From Edaphobacter aggregans (lineage in GTDB: Bacteria > Acidobacteriota > Terriglobia > Terriglobales > Acidobacteriaceae), in assembly GCA_022736715.1 (NCBI GenBank), contig DZDJ01000016.1, forward strand, positions 1-62,441: 62,441 nucleotides of DNA. The letters are read 5' to 3'. Made by a program: the position numbers and the translations under genes. Shown in pieces: positions 1-9,595 of this stretch; within the stretch, counting starts at the first letter, position 1; the number at the start of each line of letters is the position of its first letter. Below the pieces are notes generated by a model. It worked only from the letters and a program-made list of their open reading frames with translations. It made no database searches and was not told the DNA's origin.

Positions 1-40
1 TAAACAGAAAAAGCCGCATCTGCGCGGCTTTTTCTGTTTA
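1..40. terminator. Bidirectional intrinsic terminator
   Basis: A perfect 17-bp inverted repeat (arm TAAACAGAAAAAGCCGC) closes on a 6-nt loop. The stem is GC-rich next to the loop and flanked by A and T runs, so it can terminate transcription from either side. It lies 30 bp beyond the thiC stop codon and probably also serves a convergent gene outside the window. Confidence 0.9.
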
Positions 41-70
41 AAGCAGTGAAGTTCTGCGAGGCGTACAGGC

Positions 71-1582
<1,512 letters not shown>

Positions 1583-1792
1583 CTACAGAAATCAATCATT
1601 CTCGAGTATACGCCGGATTTGCCAGTGAATTGCAGTGAAGGAAGACCAGCACGCATCGAATGGAGCCGGATTATGGCTGAAATTCCATCAGCGGAGACCA
1701 CACATCTTCGCTGGCAGTAACCACTGCATGCCTTCCTGCTTGACCCTGGTTTCTCACAGGCATATCGTTGAGAGATACGGAGCAGGAGTGGA

Positions 1793-2275
1793 ATGAACCG
1801 CAAAAGCAGCTCGCTGAAGATCAGCATTGCATCCATCATCATTCTGGCGACAATCGGCTACCTCGCCCACACCGGCGTCGAGTCCAGCAAGAGCTACTAT
1901 GTCACCATCCACGAACTGCAAACCATGGGCGGCAAGGCCTACACCCGTCATCTGCGCGTGGCCGGCAATGTCGCTCCGGGCACCATCCATCGCGATGGCC
2001 CGCATGTGAAATTTGATCTGGAAGAACAGGGCAACCTGCTGGCGGTGAATTACACGGGCTCCGAACCACCGCCAGACACCTTCAAGGACAATGCGCAGGC
2101 GCTGGCCGTAGGCACCTTTGGCCGCGATGGCGTCTTCCATGCAACGCAACTGCAGGCCAAGTGCGCCTCGAAATATGCCCCGGCCAAACCCGCCCCCGCA
2201 GCCGCTCCCGGCAAAACGGCCGCCAATGAAGGCCCTGCATTGGGTAAAAACACAAAGGCCCCGACGGCCAACTGA
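1793..2275 (+). CDS. ccmE: Cytochrome c maturation haem chaperone CcmE, CxxxY type
   Basis: CcmE carries haem covalently in the periplasm between the CcmABCD release complex and the haem lyase. The protein (160 aa) has one N-terminal membrane anchor (about residues 8-26), then the OB-fold core with the family signature around LLAVNYTGSEPPPDTF (residues 82-97). The haem-attachment position, normally HxxxY, reads Cys124-Ala-Ser-Lys-Tyr128, so this is the CxxxY variant known from Desulfovibrio and archaea. A Lys/Ala/Pro-rich tail follows. The start has GGAGCAGGAG upstream. It is divergent from thiC, and no other ccm gene is in the window, so it is detached from the usual ccm operon. Confidence 0.85.
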   Translation: MNRKSSSLKISIASIIILATIGYLAHTGVESSKSYYVTIHELQTMGGKAYTRHLRVAGNVAPGTIHRDGPHVKFDLEEQGNLLAVNYTGSEPPPDTFKDNAQALAVGTFGRDGVFHATQLQAKCASKYAPAKPAPAAAPGKTAANEGPALGKNTKAPTAN

Positions 2276-2310
2276 ACTTCCGCAAAAAGCTCTGCATTCG
2301 CTGCAATGAA

Positions 2311-2351
2311 AAACGCTGCTACCGCAAGATATGCTTGCAACAGTGGCGTTT
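2311..2351. terminator. Possible bidirectional terminator between ccmE and phoU
   Basis: AAACGC (2311-2316) pairs with GCGTTT (2346-2351), and an inner GCAAG/CTTGC stem (2324-2328 with 2334-2338) continues the hairpin after an interior loop. It lies between the convergent ends of ccmE and phoU and is flanked by A-rich and T-rich sequence. The interior loop makes it weaker than a classic terminator. Confidence 0.45.
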
Positions 2352-2382
2352 CTATTTTAAAAAGCTGGTCGCTGCACAGCCG

Positions 2383-3051
2383 CTATATTTCCGCACCCTG
2401 GTGGTGCCGCACATCGGCGCCGCGCACCCAGAAGATCACATCCTCGGCAATGTTGGTGGCATGGTCGCCCACACGTTCCAGGTTGCGCGCAATGATGAGC
2501 GCATTCAGCGCCTGCGGCGTCAGCTCCGGTTTTTCCTTGATGAGGGAGCTGAGCGCATAGAAGGCCGCTTCGTTCATCTGGTCCACCTGGTCGTCCATCG
2601 TCAGCACGGTCTCAGCCATCTCCGCATCGGCCTCAATAAAGGCCTGCAACGCCTTGCGCACCATCGCGGCGGCCAGCTCTGCCAGCCGGGGGATGTCCAC
2701 CGGGAGTTCGATGTTGGCAAAGGCCTCCATCTCCCGCACCCGTACGGCAATGTTCACCGCCTGGTCGCCCACGCGCTCCAGATCAGCATTGATGCGGATG
2801 ACCGAAAGAATGAAACGCAGATCGATTGCCATCGGCTGCTCCATCGCGAGCAGGTCGAGGGCCATCTGGTCAATTTCGCGCTCCAGCCGGTTGATGGACG
2901 GCTCCGAGCGCAGCACCAGTTCGCAGATGGAAAGGTCGCGCACGCGATAGGCTTCAATGGCGCGCTGAATGGCCTGCTCGGCCATGCCCGCCATCACCAG
3001 CAGCTTTTCCTTCAAATCATCCAGGTTCTGGTGGAACTTGATCCGTGTCAT
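2383..3051 (-). CDS. phoU: Phosphate signalling regulator PhoU
   Basis: PhoU is a cytoplasmic helical protein that links the state of the Pst transporter to the PhoR kinase and represses the Pho regulon when phosphate is plentiful. The 222-aa protein is all-helical with two repeated PhoU domains (about residues 15-105 and 120-210), each carrying an ERxGDxAxNIAE-type motif ([23 protein letters not shown]). It is the last gene of the pst operon; its ATG overlaps the pstB TGA by 4 nt (ATGA), which suggests translational coupling. Confidence 0.95.
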   Translation of the reverse strand: MTRIKFHQNLDDLKEKLLVMAGMAEQAIQRAIEAYRVRDLSICELVLRSEPSINRLEREIDQMALDLLAMEQPMAIDLRFILSVIRINADLERVGDQAVNIAVRVREMEAFANIELPVDIPRLAELAAAMVRKALQAFIEADAEMAETVLTMDDQVDQMNEAAFYALSSLIKEKPELTPQALNALIIARNLERVGDHATNIAEDVIFWVRGADVRHHQGAEI

Positions 3052-3806
3052 CCAAACCTGCCTGTAATGTAATCTTCTGTGCGCTTGTCGCTTGGATTGG
3101 TAAAGATCTTGTGCGTTGCGTCGAACTCCACCATCTTCCCGTTCAGGAAGAATCCCGTGTTTTCTGCCACACGCGCCGCCTGTTGCATATTATGCGTCAC
3201 AATCACAATCGTGTACTGCGACTTCAACTGAAAAATCAAATCTTCGATCTTGGAGGTGGAGACAGGATCCAGCGCCGAGGCCGGCTCGTCCATCAGCAGC
3301 ACCTCCGGATCCACCGCCAGCGCCCGCGCAATGCAAAGCCGCTGCTGCTGGCCGCCGGACAGGCTGGCGCCGGACTTCTTCTTCAGATCGTTCTTCACCT
3401 CGTCCCACAACGCCGCGCTCACCAGCGAACGCTCCACCACTTCATCCAGCACGCGGCGATTGCGAAAGCCGTTCAGCTTCAGACCGCTGGCCACATTGTC
3501 GTAAATCGACATGGTGGGAAACGGGTTTGGACGCTGGAAGACCATGCCGATGCGGCGGCGAATCTCCACCGGAGAAGCATCCTTGTAAATGTCCACATCG
3601 CCAATCTTCACCGTTCCCGTGGCGCGGGCAATCGGATTGGTCTCGTGCATCCGGTTCAGGCAGCGCACAAAGGTCGACTTGCCGCAACCGGAGGGGCCGA
3701 TGAGCGCGGTTGCATGGTTCGCAGGAATGTGCAGGTTGATGTCCTGCAGCGTATGCGTGGAACCGTACCATGCGTTCAGATTTTCTACCTTAATCCCGAC
3801 TCCCAC
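3048..3806 (-). CDS. pstB: Phosphate ABC transporter ATPase PstB
   Basis: This is the ATPase of the high-affinity phosphate importer PstSCAB. The 252-aa protein has Walker [10 protein letters not shown] (residues 37-45), the LSGGQQQR signature, Walker [13 protein letters not shown] and the switch His in VTHNMQQA, so it looks fully active. The start is GTG at 3806, directly after the pstA stop codon, with AAAGGGGC just upstream inside the pstA end. The gene is packed between pstA and phoU. Confidence 0.96.
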   Translation of the reverse strand: MGVGIKVENLNAWYGSTHTLQDINLHIPANHATALIGPSGCGKSTFVRCLNRMHETNPIARATGTVKIGDVDIYKDASPVEIRRRIGMVFQRPNPFPTMSIYDNVASGLKLNGFRNRRVLDEVVERSLVSAALWDEVKNDLKKKSGASLSGGQQQRLCIARALAVDPEVLLMDEPASALDPVSTSKIEDLIFQLKSQYTIVIVTHNMQQAARVAENTGFFLNGKMVEFDATHKIFTNPSDKRTEDYITGRFG

Positions 3807-4682
3807 TTAACTTGCCCCTTTCATCACGCCGCGGGCCGCCACAAAGCGGACCAGCGTAACGGAAATCATAATCATCAGAATCAGCACCAGCGCTCCTGCC
3901 CAGGCCAGGCGATGCCAGTCGTCATAAGGAGAAATGGCGTATGCAAAAATCTGCAACGGAAGCGCCGCAATCGGCTGGTCCAGCCGCAGGCTCCAGAACT
4001 GGTTGCCAAAGGCGGTAAAGAGCAGGGGGGCCGTCTCTCCGGCGACGCGGGCAAAGGCCAGCATGCAACCGGTGATGATGCCCGGCGAGGCCGTCATCAG
4101 GCTGACGGAAACCACCGCGCGCCACTTGGGAATCCCCAGCCCGAGTGCCGCTTCCCGAATTGCGTGGGGCACTGTCAGCAGCATCTCTTCCGTGGTGCGC
4201 GTCACCGTTGGAATCATCATGATGCCCAGCGCAATGCCCGCAGAAAAAGCGGAAAAGTGTTTCTGGTGCACAACCACCAGCGCATACACGGCAATGCCGA
4301 CCACGATGGATGGCACACCATTCAGCACGTCCGCTGTAAAGCGCGCCAGGTTGGCCATCATCCTTCCGCGGCCATACTCCGCCAGATAAACACCGGCGGC
4401 AATCCCCACCGGAATCCCCATTGCACTGCTGATGGCCATGATGATTGCAGACCCAACGATCGAGTTGGCCATACCGCCGCCCAATTCACCCACCGGCTTC
4501 GGAATCTGCGTAAAGAAGGCCAGATTGAGCGAACTGAAGCCCATGTACAACAGATACACCAGAATGGCCACCAACGGCGCCAGCACAACCAGCGTGCTCA
4601 GAACCGCCACCCCGGAAAAAAGATGGTTGACGCCCTTCCGCCACAGCGTATACAGCCGGCTCGTTCTCCGAACATCACTCAT
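3807..4682 (-). CDS. pstA: Phosphate ABC transporter permease PstA
   Basis: PstA is one of the two membrane subunits of the Pst phosphate importer. Six hydrophobic segments are visible, and the loop that docks on the ATPase reads EAALGLGIPKWRAV. A longer frame reaches 4739, but that start would lie inside pstC. I choose ATG 4682 (MSDVRRTS) because TGAGGTTTCT precedes it; this gives 291 aa. The stop codon abuts the pstB GTG. Confidence 0.95.
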   Translation of the reverse strand: MSDVRRTSRLYTLWRKGVNHLFSGVAVLSTLVVLAPLVAILVYLLYMGFSSLNLAFFTQIPKPVGELGGGMANSIVGSAIIMAISSAMGIPVGIAAGVYLAEYGRGRMMANLARFTADVLNGVPSIVVGIAVYALVVVHQKHFSAFSAGIALGIMMIPTVTRTTEEMLLTVPHAIREAALGLGIPKWRAVVSVSLMTASPGIITGCMLAFARVAGETAPLLFTAFGNQFWSLRLDQPIAALPLQIFAYAISPYDDWHRLAWAGALVLILMIMISVTLVRFVAARGVMKGAS

Positions 4683-4713
4683 AGAAACCTCAGAACCTGT
4701 CACAACCGCACTT

Positions 4714-5775
4714 CTAGTGCACCCTGGCCGGAGCGCCACGGGTCACCGCCCATACCAGCAGACGGGCAATGGCATTGACGATGATGGTGACGATAAACAG
4801 CGCAAGCCCCACTTCGATCAGGGCGCTCAGGTAAAGATTGCCCGTGGCCTCGCTGAATTCATTGGCAATCACGCTGGCCAGCGTATAGCCGGGCGCAAAC
4901 AGGGACCTGGAGATGGTCGGACTGTTGCCGATCACCATGGTGACGGCCATCGTCTCGCCCAGGGCACGGCCAAGCCCCAGAATAATGCCGCCCACAATTC
5001 CAATGCGCGCATTGCGCAGCACGCCGATGCGGATCATCTCCCAGCGCGTCGCGCCCAGCGCCAGCGCCGCCTCCCGCTGACTGTTCGGCACCGCCAGCAT
5101 CACTTCCCGCGTAATGGAAGAGATGACGGGAAGAATCATGATCGCCAGCACGATGCCGGCCGTCAGCAGCCCGACGCCAAGGTTGTAGCCATCGAAAAAT
5201 CCGGTCCAGCCAAGCCACTTGATCAACAACGGACCCAGGTCATCCCGCACAATCGGCACCAGTACAAAGATGGCCCACAGACCGTACACCACACTGGGAA
5301 TCGCCGCCAGCAGTTCCGTAAGAAAAGCAATTGGCGCGCGCAGCGGACGGGGGCACATCTCGGTCAGAAACACCGCCACCCCTATAGCCAGCGGCACCGC
5401 CATCAGCAGCGCAAGGAAAGAGGTGACCAGCGTCCCGAAGATGAATGGCAGCGCGCCAAACTCACCACTGACCGGGTCCCACTCCTGGCCGATAAAGAAC
5501 GAGAAGCCAAATGCCCGCAGCGAGGGCCTGGAACTGACCACCAACTCCCGGAAGATGAACGCCACAATCAAAAAGATGCTCAGTGCGCAGAGCATCATCA
5601 GCCCGGCAAAGACCCCATCGGCCATGCCGGAACTGCCGCGTCCCAGCAGAAACTTACGGACTGGCGATTGCGCTTCCTCTGCAACACCAGTAACTGTATT
5701 TTCCTGCATGCCGTTCGCAGGCCCACTGGGAGATGAGTTCACATTCACACGAACATCCTGTATTTCCGGTTCCAC
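4714..5775 (-). CDS. pstC: Phosphate ABC transporter permease PstC
   Basis: PstC is the second membrane subunit of PstSCAB. About six membrane spans and the EAA-like loop (REAALALGATRWEMI) are present. The N-terminus has roughly 45 hydrophilic residues before the first span. The start shown is GTG at 5775 (353 aa) without a strong ribosome-binding site; ATG 5709 (MQENTVTG) is a plausible shorter alternative. About 280 bp separate it from pstS, filled by the 117-bp repeat element and a strong hairpin. Confidence 0.93.
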   Translation of the reverse strand: MEPEIQDVRVNVNSSPSGPANGMQENTVTGVAEEAQSPVRKFLLGRGSSGMADGVFAGLMMLCALSIFLIVAFIFRELVVSSRPSLRAFGFSFFIGQEWDPVSGEFGALPFIFGTLVTSFLALLMAVPLAIGVAVFLTEMCPRPLRAPIAFLTELLAAIPSVVYGLWAIFVLVPIVRDDLGPLLIKWLGWTGFFDGYNLGVGLLTAGIVLAIMILPVISSITREVMLAVPNSQREAALALGATRWEMIRIGVLRNARIGIVGGIILGLGRALGETMAVTMVIGNSPTISRSLFAPGYTLASVIANEFSEATGNLYLSALIEVGLALFIVTIIVNAIARLLVWAVTRGAPARVH

Positions 5776-5869
5776 ATCAGCACTTTAGATTTTCAATGTG
5801 AATATACGATGAATAGGCGGCGAAATGTCTGATACAAAAGCAGTTCCATCCCCAGCCACAATTCTGCCT

Positions 5870-5986
5870 TAAAGCGGTTTTCCAGTTGGTGTAGAGGGAA
5901 CGTGATGCCCTGAAATGGCTTTTTTCTCAAGAAAAAGCCATCCTGCACATTCTTTGAAACTCCACGAAAACTGGAGAACCGCTATA
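5870..5986 (+). mobile_element. 117-bp inverted-repeat element, copy 1 (MITE-like)
   Basis: This stretch is repeated at 31136-31252 in reverse orientation; 112 of 117 positions agree when aligned by hand. The ends form terminal inverted repeats: the right end is the complement of TATAGCGGTTCTCCAGTT, and the left end is the same with one change in the terminal TATA (TAAA). The centre holds a perfect 10-bp hairpin (ATGGCTTTTT pairing with AAAAAGCCAT). There is no coding capacity. It sits between pstS and pstC inside the phosphate operon. Size, terminal repeats and TA-rich ends suggest a miniature transposable element; a Tc1/IS630-type origin is inference from the TA ends. Confidence 0.75.
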
Positions 5987-5993
5987 AAGTCCG

Positions 5994-6027
5994 GCAGGCC
6001 CGGAGGGTCTTCTCTCTCCGGGCCTGC
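5994..6027. terminator. Strong intercistronic hairpin after pstS
   Basis: A perfect 12-bp GC-rich stem (GCAGGCCCGGAG pairing with its complement) with a 10-nt loop starts about 30 nt beyond the pstS stop codon. On the minus-strand transcript it is not followed by a real U-run, so it is better read as an mRNA-stabilising or partial-termination hairpin that would let pstS accumulate above pstCAB than as a full terminator. Confidence 0.7.
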
Positions 6028-6057
6028 GTTTGCTCCAACTCATCTACGGTCCATTTC

Positions 6058-7062
6058 TCAGTGAATCTGAGGAATGGTTGCCTTCACCTTCGCCGCGACC
6101 GAAACCGGCAGCGGAGCATAGTACAGCGCGCCCGCTTCAGCCTCGCCCTTGGCCAGCATCCAGTACAGGAAGTCGCGGATGACCTTGCCCTTTTCCGGCG
6201 TCTTGGACTGGATGGGAATCAGCAGCCAGGTAAAGCTGGAGATCGGGTAAGCGTCCTTGCCCGGCGCATCGGTGATCGAGACGCGGAAGTCCGACGGCAT
6301 TTTCTTGACGCCAGCAGCCGCAGCCGTCACGCCCGCAATGCTGCCCTTCAGCCAGACACCCGCGGGGTTGCGCACATAACCATACGACATCTTGTTCTGC
6401 AGCGCGTAGATCAGTTCCACGTAGCCAATCGCCCCCGGCGTCTGGCGCACCAGACCGGACACGCCTTCGCTGCCCTTGCCGCCAATACCAACCGGCCAGC
6501 TCAGAGAGGTGTTCTTGCCGACCTTCTCTGCCCACTCCTTGCTCGACTTGGAGAGGAAGTCCGCGAAAATGTAGGTGGTGCCGCTGCCGTCCGAACGGTG
6601 CACCACGAAAATCTGGCGGTTCGGAAGGTTGACCCCTGGATTGTCCTTTGCGATGCGCGCATCGTTCCAGTGCGTAATCTTGCCCAGGTAAATGTCAGCC
6701 AGCACGTCCGGAGCAAAACGCAGATCGGCGCTCACGCCGGGAATGTTGTAGATTGGCACCACAGCGCCCAGCACCGTGGGAATATGGATCAGTTTCACCT
6801 TGGAAGCGGCCAGTTCCTGATCGCTCATCGGGCCGTCGCTGGCGCCAAAGTCCACTGTGCCGATGCTCACCTGACGAATGCCCCCACCGGAACCAATCGA
6901 CTGATAGTTGATCTTGACGCCCGGATGCGTTGCGCCATACTCGCTGAACCACTTCGAGTAAATCGGATAGCCAAAGGTTGACCCTGCACCAACCAGATCC
7001 TGCGCGCTTGCAGCCGTAGCCACCATCGCCAGCAATGCAACTGCGAATAGCTTAAGTTTCAC
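6058..7062 (-). CDS. pstS: Periplasmic phosphate-binding protein PstS
   Basis: PstS captures phosphate in the periplasm and delivers it to PstCA. After a signal peptide (KLKLFAVALLAMVATAASAQ) come the family's GAGSTFGYPIYSKW and the phosphate-ligand region HRSDGSGTTYIFADFL. The frame extends to 7107, but the start is taken as GTG at 7062 because AGGGGG (complement at 7068-7073) lies 5 nt upstream and the signal peptide begins there; this gives 334 aa. It is the first gene of the pst operon, downstream of phoB-phoR. Confidence 0.96.
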   Translation of the reverse strand: MKLKLFAVALLAMVATAASAQDLVGAGSTFGYPIYSKWFSEYGATHPGVKINYQSIGSGGGIRQVSIGTVDFGASDGPMSDQELAASKVKLIHIPTVLGAVVPIYNIPGVSADLRFAPDVLADIYLGKITHWNDARIAKDNPGVNLPNRQIFVVHRSDGSGTTYIFADFLSKSSKEWAEKVGKNTSLSWPVGIGGKGSEGVSGLVRQTPGAIGYVELIYALQNKMSYGYVRNPAGVWLKGSIAGVTAAAAGVKKMPSDFRVSITDAPGKDAYPISSFTWLLIPIQSKTPEKGKVIRDFLYWMLAKGEAEAGALYYAPLPVSVAAKVKATIPQIH

Positions 7063-7120
7063 ACGTACCCCCTGAAGTTGGCGGAATTTCTTCCACTCAG
7101 GAAGCATTGTGGGCCGCCAA

Positions 7121-7137
7121 CGTTACGAAATGGTTAA
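7121..7137 (-). promoter_or_regulatory. Possible PhoB/PhoP-type direct repeat upstream of pstS
   Basis: Read on the minus strand, TTAACC, 5 nt, GTAACG makes two related hexamers spaced 11 nt apart, about 60 nt upstream of the pstS start codon. The spacing fits a Pho-type response-regulator site, and the position fits an activator of pstS. The sequence match is loose, so this is only a candidate. Confidence 0.3.
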
Positions 7138-7225
7138 AAAGCCGTGAAAAGCAGAGGAAATCTCCCGCAAAATCCCGGTAACCTGTTCTCTTTCAGAGTG
7201 TGCGCGCGATAAAAAAACACGGTGG

Positions 7226-7246
7226 CCTCAGGCCTCAGGCCTCAGG
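7226..7246. repeat. Three tandem CCTCAGG heptamers at the phoR end
   Basis: Three exact copies of a 7-bp unit followed by a partial fourth (to 7249). The first unit reached by the phoR reading frame supplies its TGA stop, so copy-number change would alter the transcript tail but not the protein. Confidence 0.85.
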
Positions 7247-8660
7247 CCTGCGCAGCAGGCTCATCTTCCGCAGCGGTCTCAGCGTGTCCTTTGGCCTTTG
7301 CCAGCGGCAGCGTAAAGCTGAATGTGCTTCCCAGATTCAGTTCGCTTTCGGCACGAATGTTTCCGCCATGCGCCTGCACAATGTGCTTGGCAATCGCCAG
7401 CCCTAGTCCTGTACCGCCGGACTCCTTGGAGCGTGCCTTGTCCACGCGATAGAAGCGCTCAAAAATCCTGTCCAGATGCTGCGACGCAATGCCTGAGCCA
7501 AAGTCCCGCACGCTGAACTCCACCATGCCGTCGCGCTGCACCGCGCTCACCAGCACCCGCCCAGACTGTCCAGACTGTCCAGACTGCGCCGACTGTGCGG
7601 AGCGCGAACGGCCATACTTGATGGCATTCTCAATCAAGTTGGCCAGCACCTGCTGGATGGCATCGTAATCGGCCAGCACTGTCTGGTCTGTCAGAGCACC
7701 GATCTCCAGCTTCATCTCCGAGTCATGCACCAGTCCACTCAATGAATCCACCGCATCGCCCACCAGCGTGGATGCCGTCACCGGAACCGGCCGCAGCTTG
7801 TGCTCGCCGGACTCCACGCGCGCCAGCGCCAGCAGATCCTCCGTGAGCCGGTTCATGCGCGTCGCATTTTTCAGGATGATATGCAGAAACTCCTGCACAT
7901 GCGGGCCCATCGTTTCCGCGTGGTCGAGCAGCGTTTCCACGTAACCGGAAATCGAGGTGAGGGGCGTGCGCAGTTCATGGGAAACATTGGCGATAAAGTC
8001 CCGCCGCGTTTTCTCGACCCGCTCCACCTCAGAAATATCGTGCAGAACAGCCACAGCGCCGCCGCTGGGCGTAGGAGCAACGCTCACCTCAAAGGTCCTG
8101 CCGGGCACCATGGAACTGGCTTTGCCTTCGCTCACCGTGCGCTGCTCCAGCGTGGTCTGCACGCAGAGCAGCACCTCCGGATCACGCACCGTCTGCACCA
8201 GCGCATGGCCAACCCGCACGGTTCCGCCGGTAATACCCTGCATCACGCGATTGGTCCACTGGATGCGGCCGGAGCCATCCACGGCCACCACGGCCTCCTG
8301 CATGCTGTCCAGCAGAGCTTCCAGCTCGCTTCGGCTGGCCTCCAGCGCACGAAAGCTCACCTGCAGCCGGGCGGCCGCGGTGTCCAGCGAATAGCCGATA
8401 TTGGCCAGCTCATCGTTTTTCGGGTCGTCGATGCGCGCTGCCAGGTCTCCCGCTGAAAGACGCGCAGCGAACTGCGGCAGGCGCTCCATCCGGGGGGCAA
8501 GCCGGGCCGAAAACCAAAATGCCAGCAGCACAGCTCCACTGACCACCAGAGCCACAGCGCCGATTCGGCTGTAGGGCAGCACCAGCACCGCCAGCCATGC
8601 CACCAATACGAAGGCAGGCAGCAGGACAGCCAGCAGTTTCCAAAAGAAGCTTTGCTTCAC
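7242..8660 (-). CDS. phoR: Phosphate-regulon sensor kinase PhoR
   Basis: PhoR phosphorylates PhoB when phosphate is scarce. The 472-aa protein has two N-terminal membrane spans (about 8-30 and 33-50), a HAMP-like linker (about 50-105), a PAS domain (about 110-210), the H-box with phospho-acceptor His228 in [13 protein letters not shown], and a HATPase domain with N-box [16 protein letters not shown] and [10 protein letters not shown] Gly/Ser/Gln stretch encoded by tandem 9-bp repeats follows the N-box. The start is GTG at 8660. It follows phoB and precedes pstS, which supports the PhoR assignment over other PAS kinases. Confidence 0.93.
   Translation of the reverse strand: MKQSFFWKLLAVLLPAFVLVAWLAVLVLPYSRIGAVALVVSGAVLLAFWFSARLAPRMERLPQFAARLSAGDLAARIDDPKNDELANIGYSLDTAAARLQVSFRALEASRSELEALLDSMQEAVVAVDGSGRIQWTNRVMQGITGGTVRVGHALVQTVRDPEVLLCVQTTLEQRTVSEGKASSMVPGRTFEVSVAPTPSGGAVAVLHDISEVERVEKTRRDFIANVSHELRTPLTSISGYVETLLDHAETMGPHVQEFLHIILKNATRMNRLTEDLLALARVESGEHKLRPVPVTASTLVGDAVDSLSGLVHDSEMKLEIGALTDQTVLADYDAIQQVLANLIENAIKYGRSRSAQSAQSGQSGQSGRVLVSAVQRDGMVEFSVRDFGSGIASQHLDRIFERFYRVDKARSKESGGTGLGLAIAKHIVQAHGGNIRAESELNLGSTFSFTLPLAKAKGHAETAAEDEPAAQA
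7561..7596. repeat. Tandem 9-bp repeats inside phoR
   Basis: Four 9-bp units (CCAGACTGT, CCAGACTGT, CCAGACTGC, GCCGACTGT) encode an in-frame run of Gln-Ser-Gly and Gln-Ser-Ala in the ATPase domain of PhoR. A change in copy number would keep the reading frame. Confidence 0.85.
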
Positions 8661-8746
8661 AGATCGAGGTCCTATTCAGCCTTGGGGGATACGACCACGC
8701 CTCTCTGCTCCGTCCGCCAGAAACAATCCGACCGGAAAAGCAAAGA

Positions 8747-9445
8747 TCATACGGTCTTCGGCACCTCGAAGCGATAACCAGCGCCACGTACCGTCTTCAG
8801 ATAACGCGGCAGCTCCGGGTCCGCTTCGATCTTCTCACGAATTCTGCGCACATACACATCCACCGAGCGCGGCGTCACAAACCGGGCATCGCCCCACACC
8901 GCATCCAGCAGATGATCGCGGCTGAAGACGCGCCCCGGATGCCGGGCCAGATAGTCCAGCAGGCGAAACTCCGTCGCCGTGGTCGTCGTCAGTTCGCCGC
9001 CAACGCGCAACTGCATGGCGCTGGCATCAATCTCAATCGTATCGAATTTGAGCACCGACGGCGCCGTGGGCCGCTCAAAGCGGCGCAGCACGGCCTTCAC
9101 GCGGGCCACCAGTTCGCGCGTGGCAAACGGCTTGGTCAGGTAATCGTCCGCACCCAGTTCCAGCCCCAGCACACGATCATTTTCGCTGGCGCGCGCCGTT
9201 ACAAAGATGATCGGCACGGTGCTCAGCGCGGCATGCTGCCGCAGCCGGCGGCACACCTCCAACCCATCGCCGCCCGGCACCATGATGTCCAGCAGGAACA
9301 GCGACGGCGCCTGGCGTTCAGCATCGGCCACAATGTTGGCGGTGGTGGGATATACGCGAGCCGTATACCCTGCGGCCTCCAGGTGATACTGCATCAAGCG
9401 GGAAATGTCCGAGTCATCTTCCAGGATAAAAATCGTCTGGCTCAA
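8747..9445 (-). CDS. phoB: Phosphate-regulon response regulator PhoB
   Basis: An OmpR-family activator of the Pho regulon, 232 aa. The receiver domain has acidic residues Glu9-Asp10-Asp11, phospho-acceptor Asp53 (LLDIMVPG) and Lys105 (YLTKPF). The C-terminal winged helix (about 130-228) has the usual RVFSRDHLLDAVWG and RSVDVYVRRIREKIE. The start is TTG at 9445 with AAGGGAG upstream. It lies 86 bp before phoR in the same direction, the usual phoB-phoR order. Confidence 0.93.
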   Translation of the reverse strand: MSQTIFILEDDSDISRLMQYHLEAAGYTARVYPTTANIVADAERQAPSLFLLDIMVPGGDGLEVCRRLRQHAALSTVPIIFVTARASENDRVLGLELGADDYLTKPFATRELVARVKAVLRRFERPTAPSVLKFDTIEIDASAMQLRVGGELTTTTATEFRLLDYLARHPGRVFSRDHLLDAVWGDARFVTPRSVDVYVRRIREKIEADPELPRYLKTVRGAGYRFEVPKTV

Positions 9446-9595
9446 GCGTCTGCTCCCTTACCTGCGCCGTATCCGGAGTCAACAACTTCGACACGGCTGC
9501 CGCCGACAGAATATCGTACCAGCGCTACAGTTTTGCTAAAGTATCGTGAAATCCTGTGGGGAAAGCACAAAATCTGCAAGAGAACAACAGTCTTG

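Noticed and set aside
1700-1765. Possible TPP riboswitch upstream of thiC
   Set aside because: On the minus strand, TGAGAAACCAGGGTC and TTACTGCCAGCGAAG loosely resemble parts of a TPP aptamer, but the CTGAGA box, the P1 and P2 pairing and the AACCTGA segment are missing. GCAGTGGTTACTGC instead forms its own hairpin. A covariance-model search would decide.
3045-4778. 577-residue plus-strand frame across pstA and pstB
   Set aside because: Shadow of the pst genes; no domain and no ribosome-binding site.
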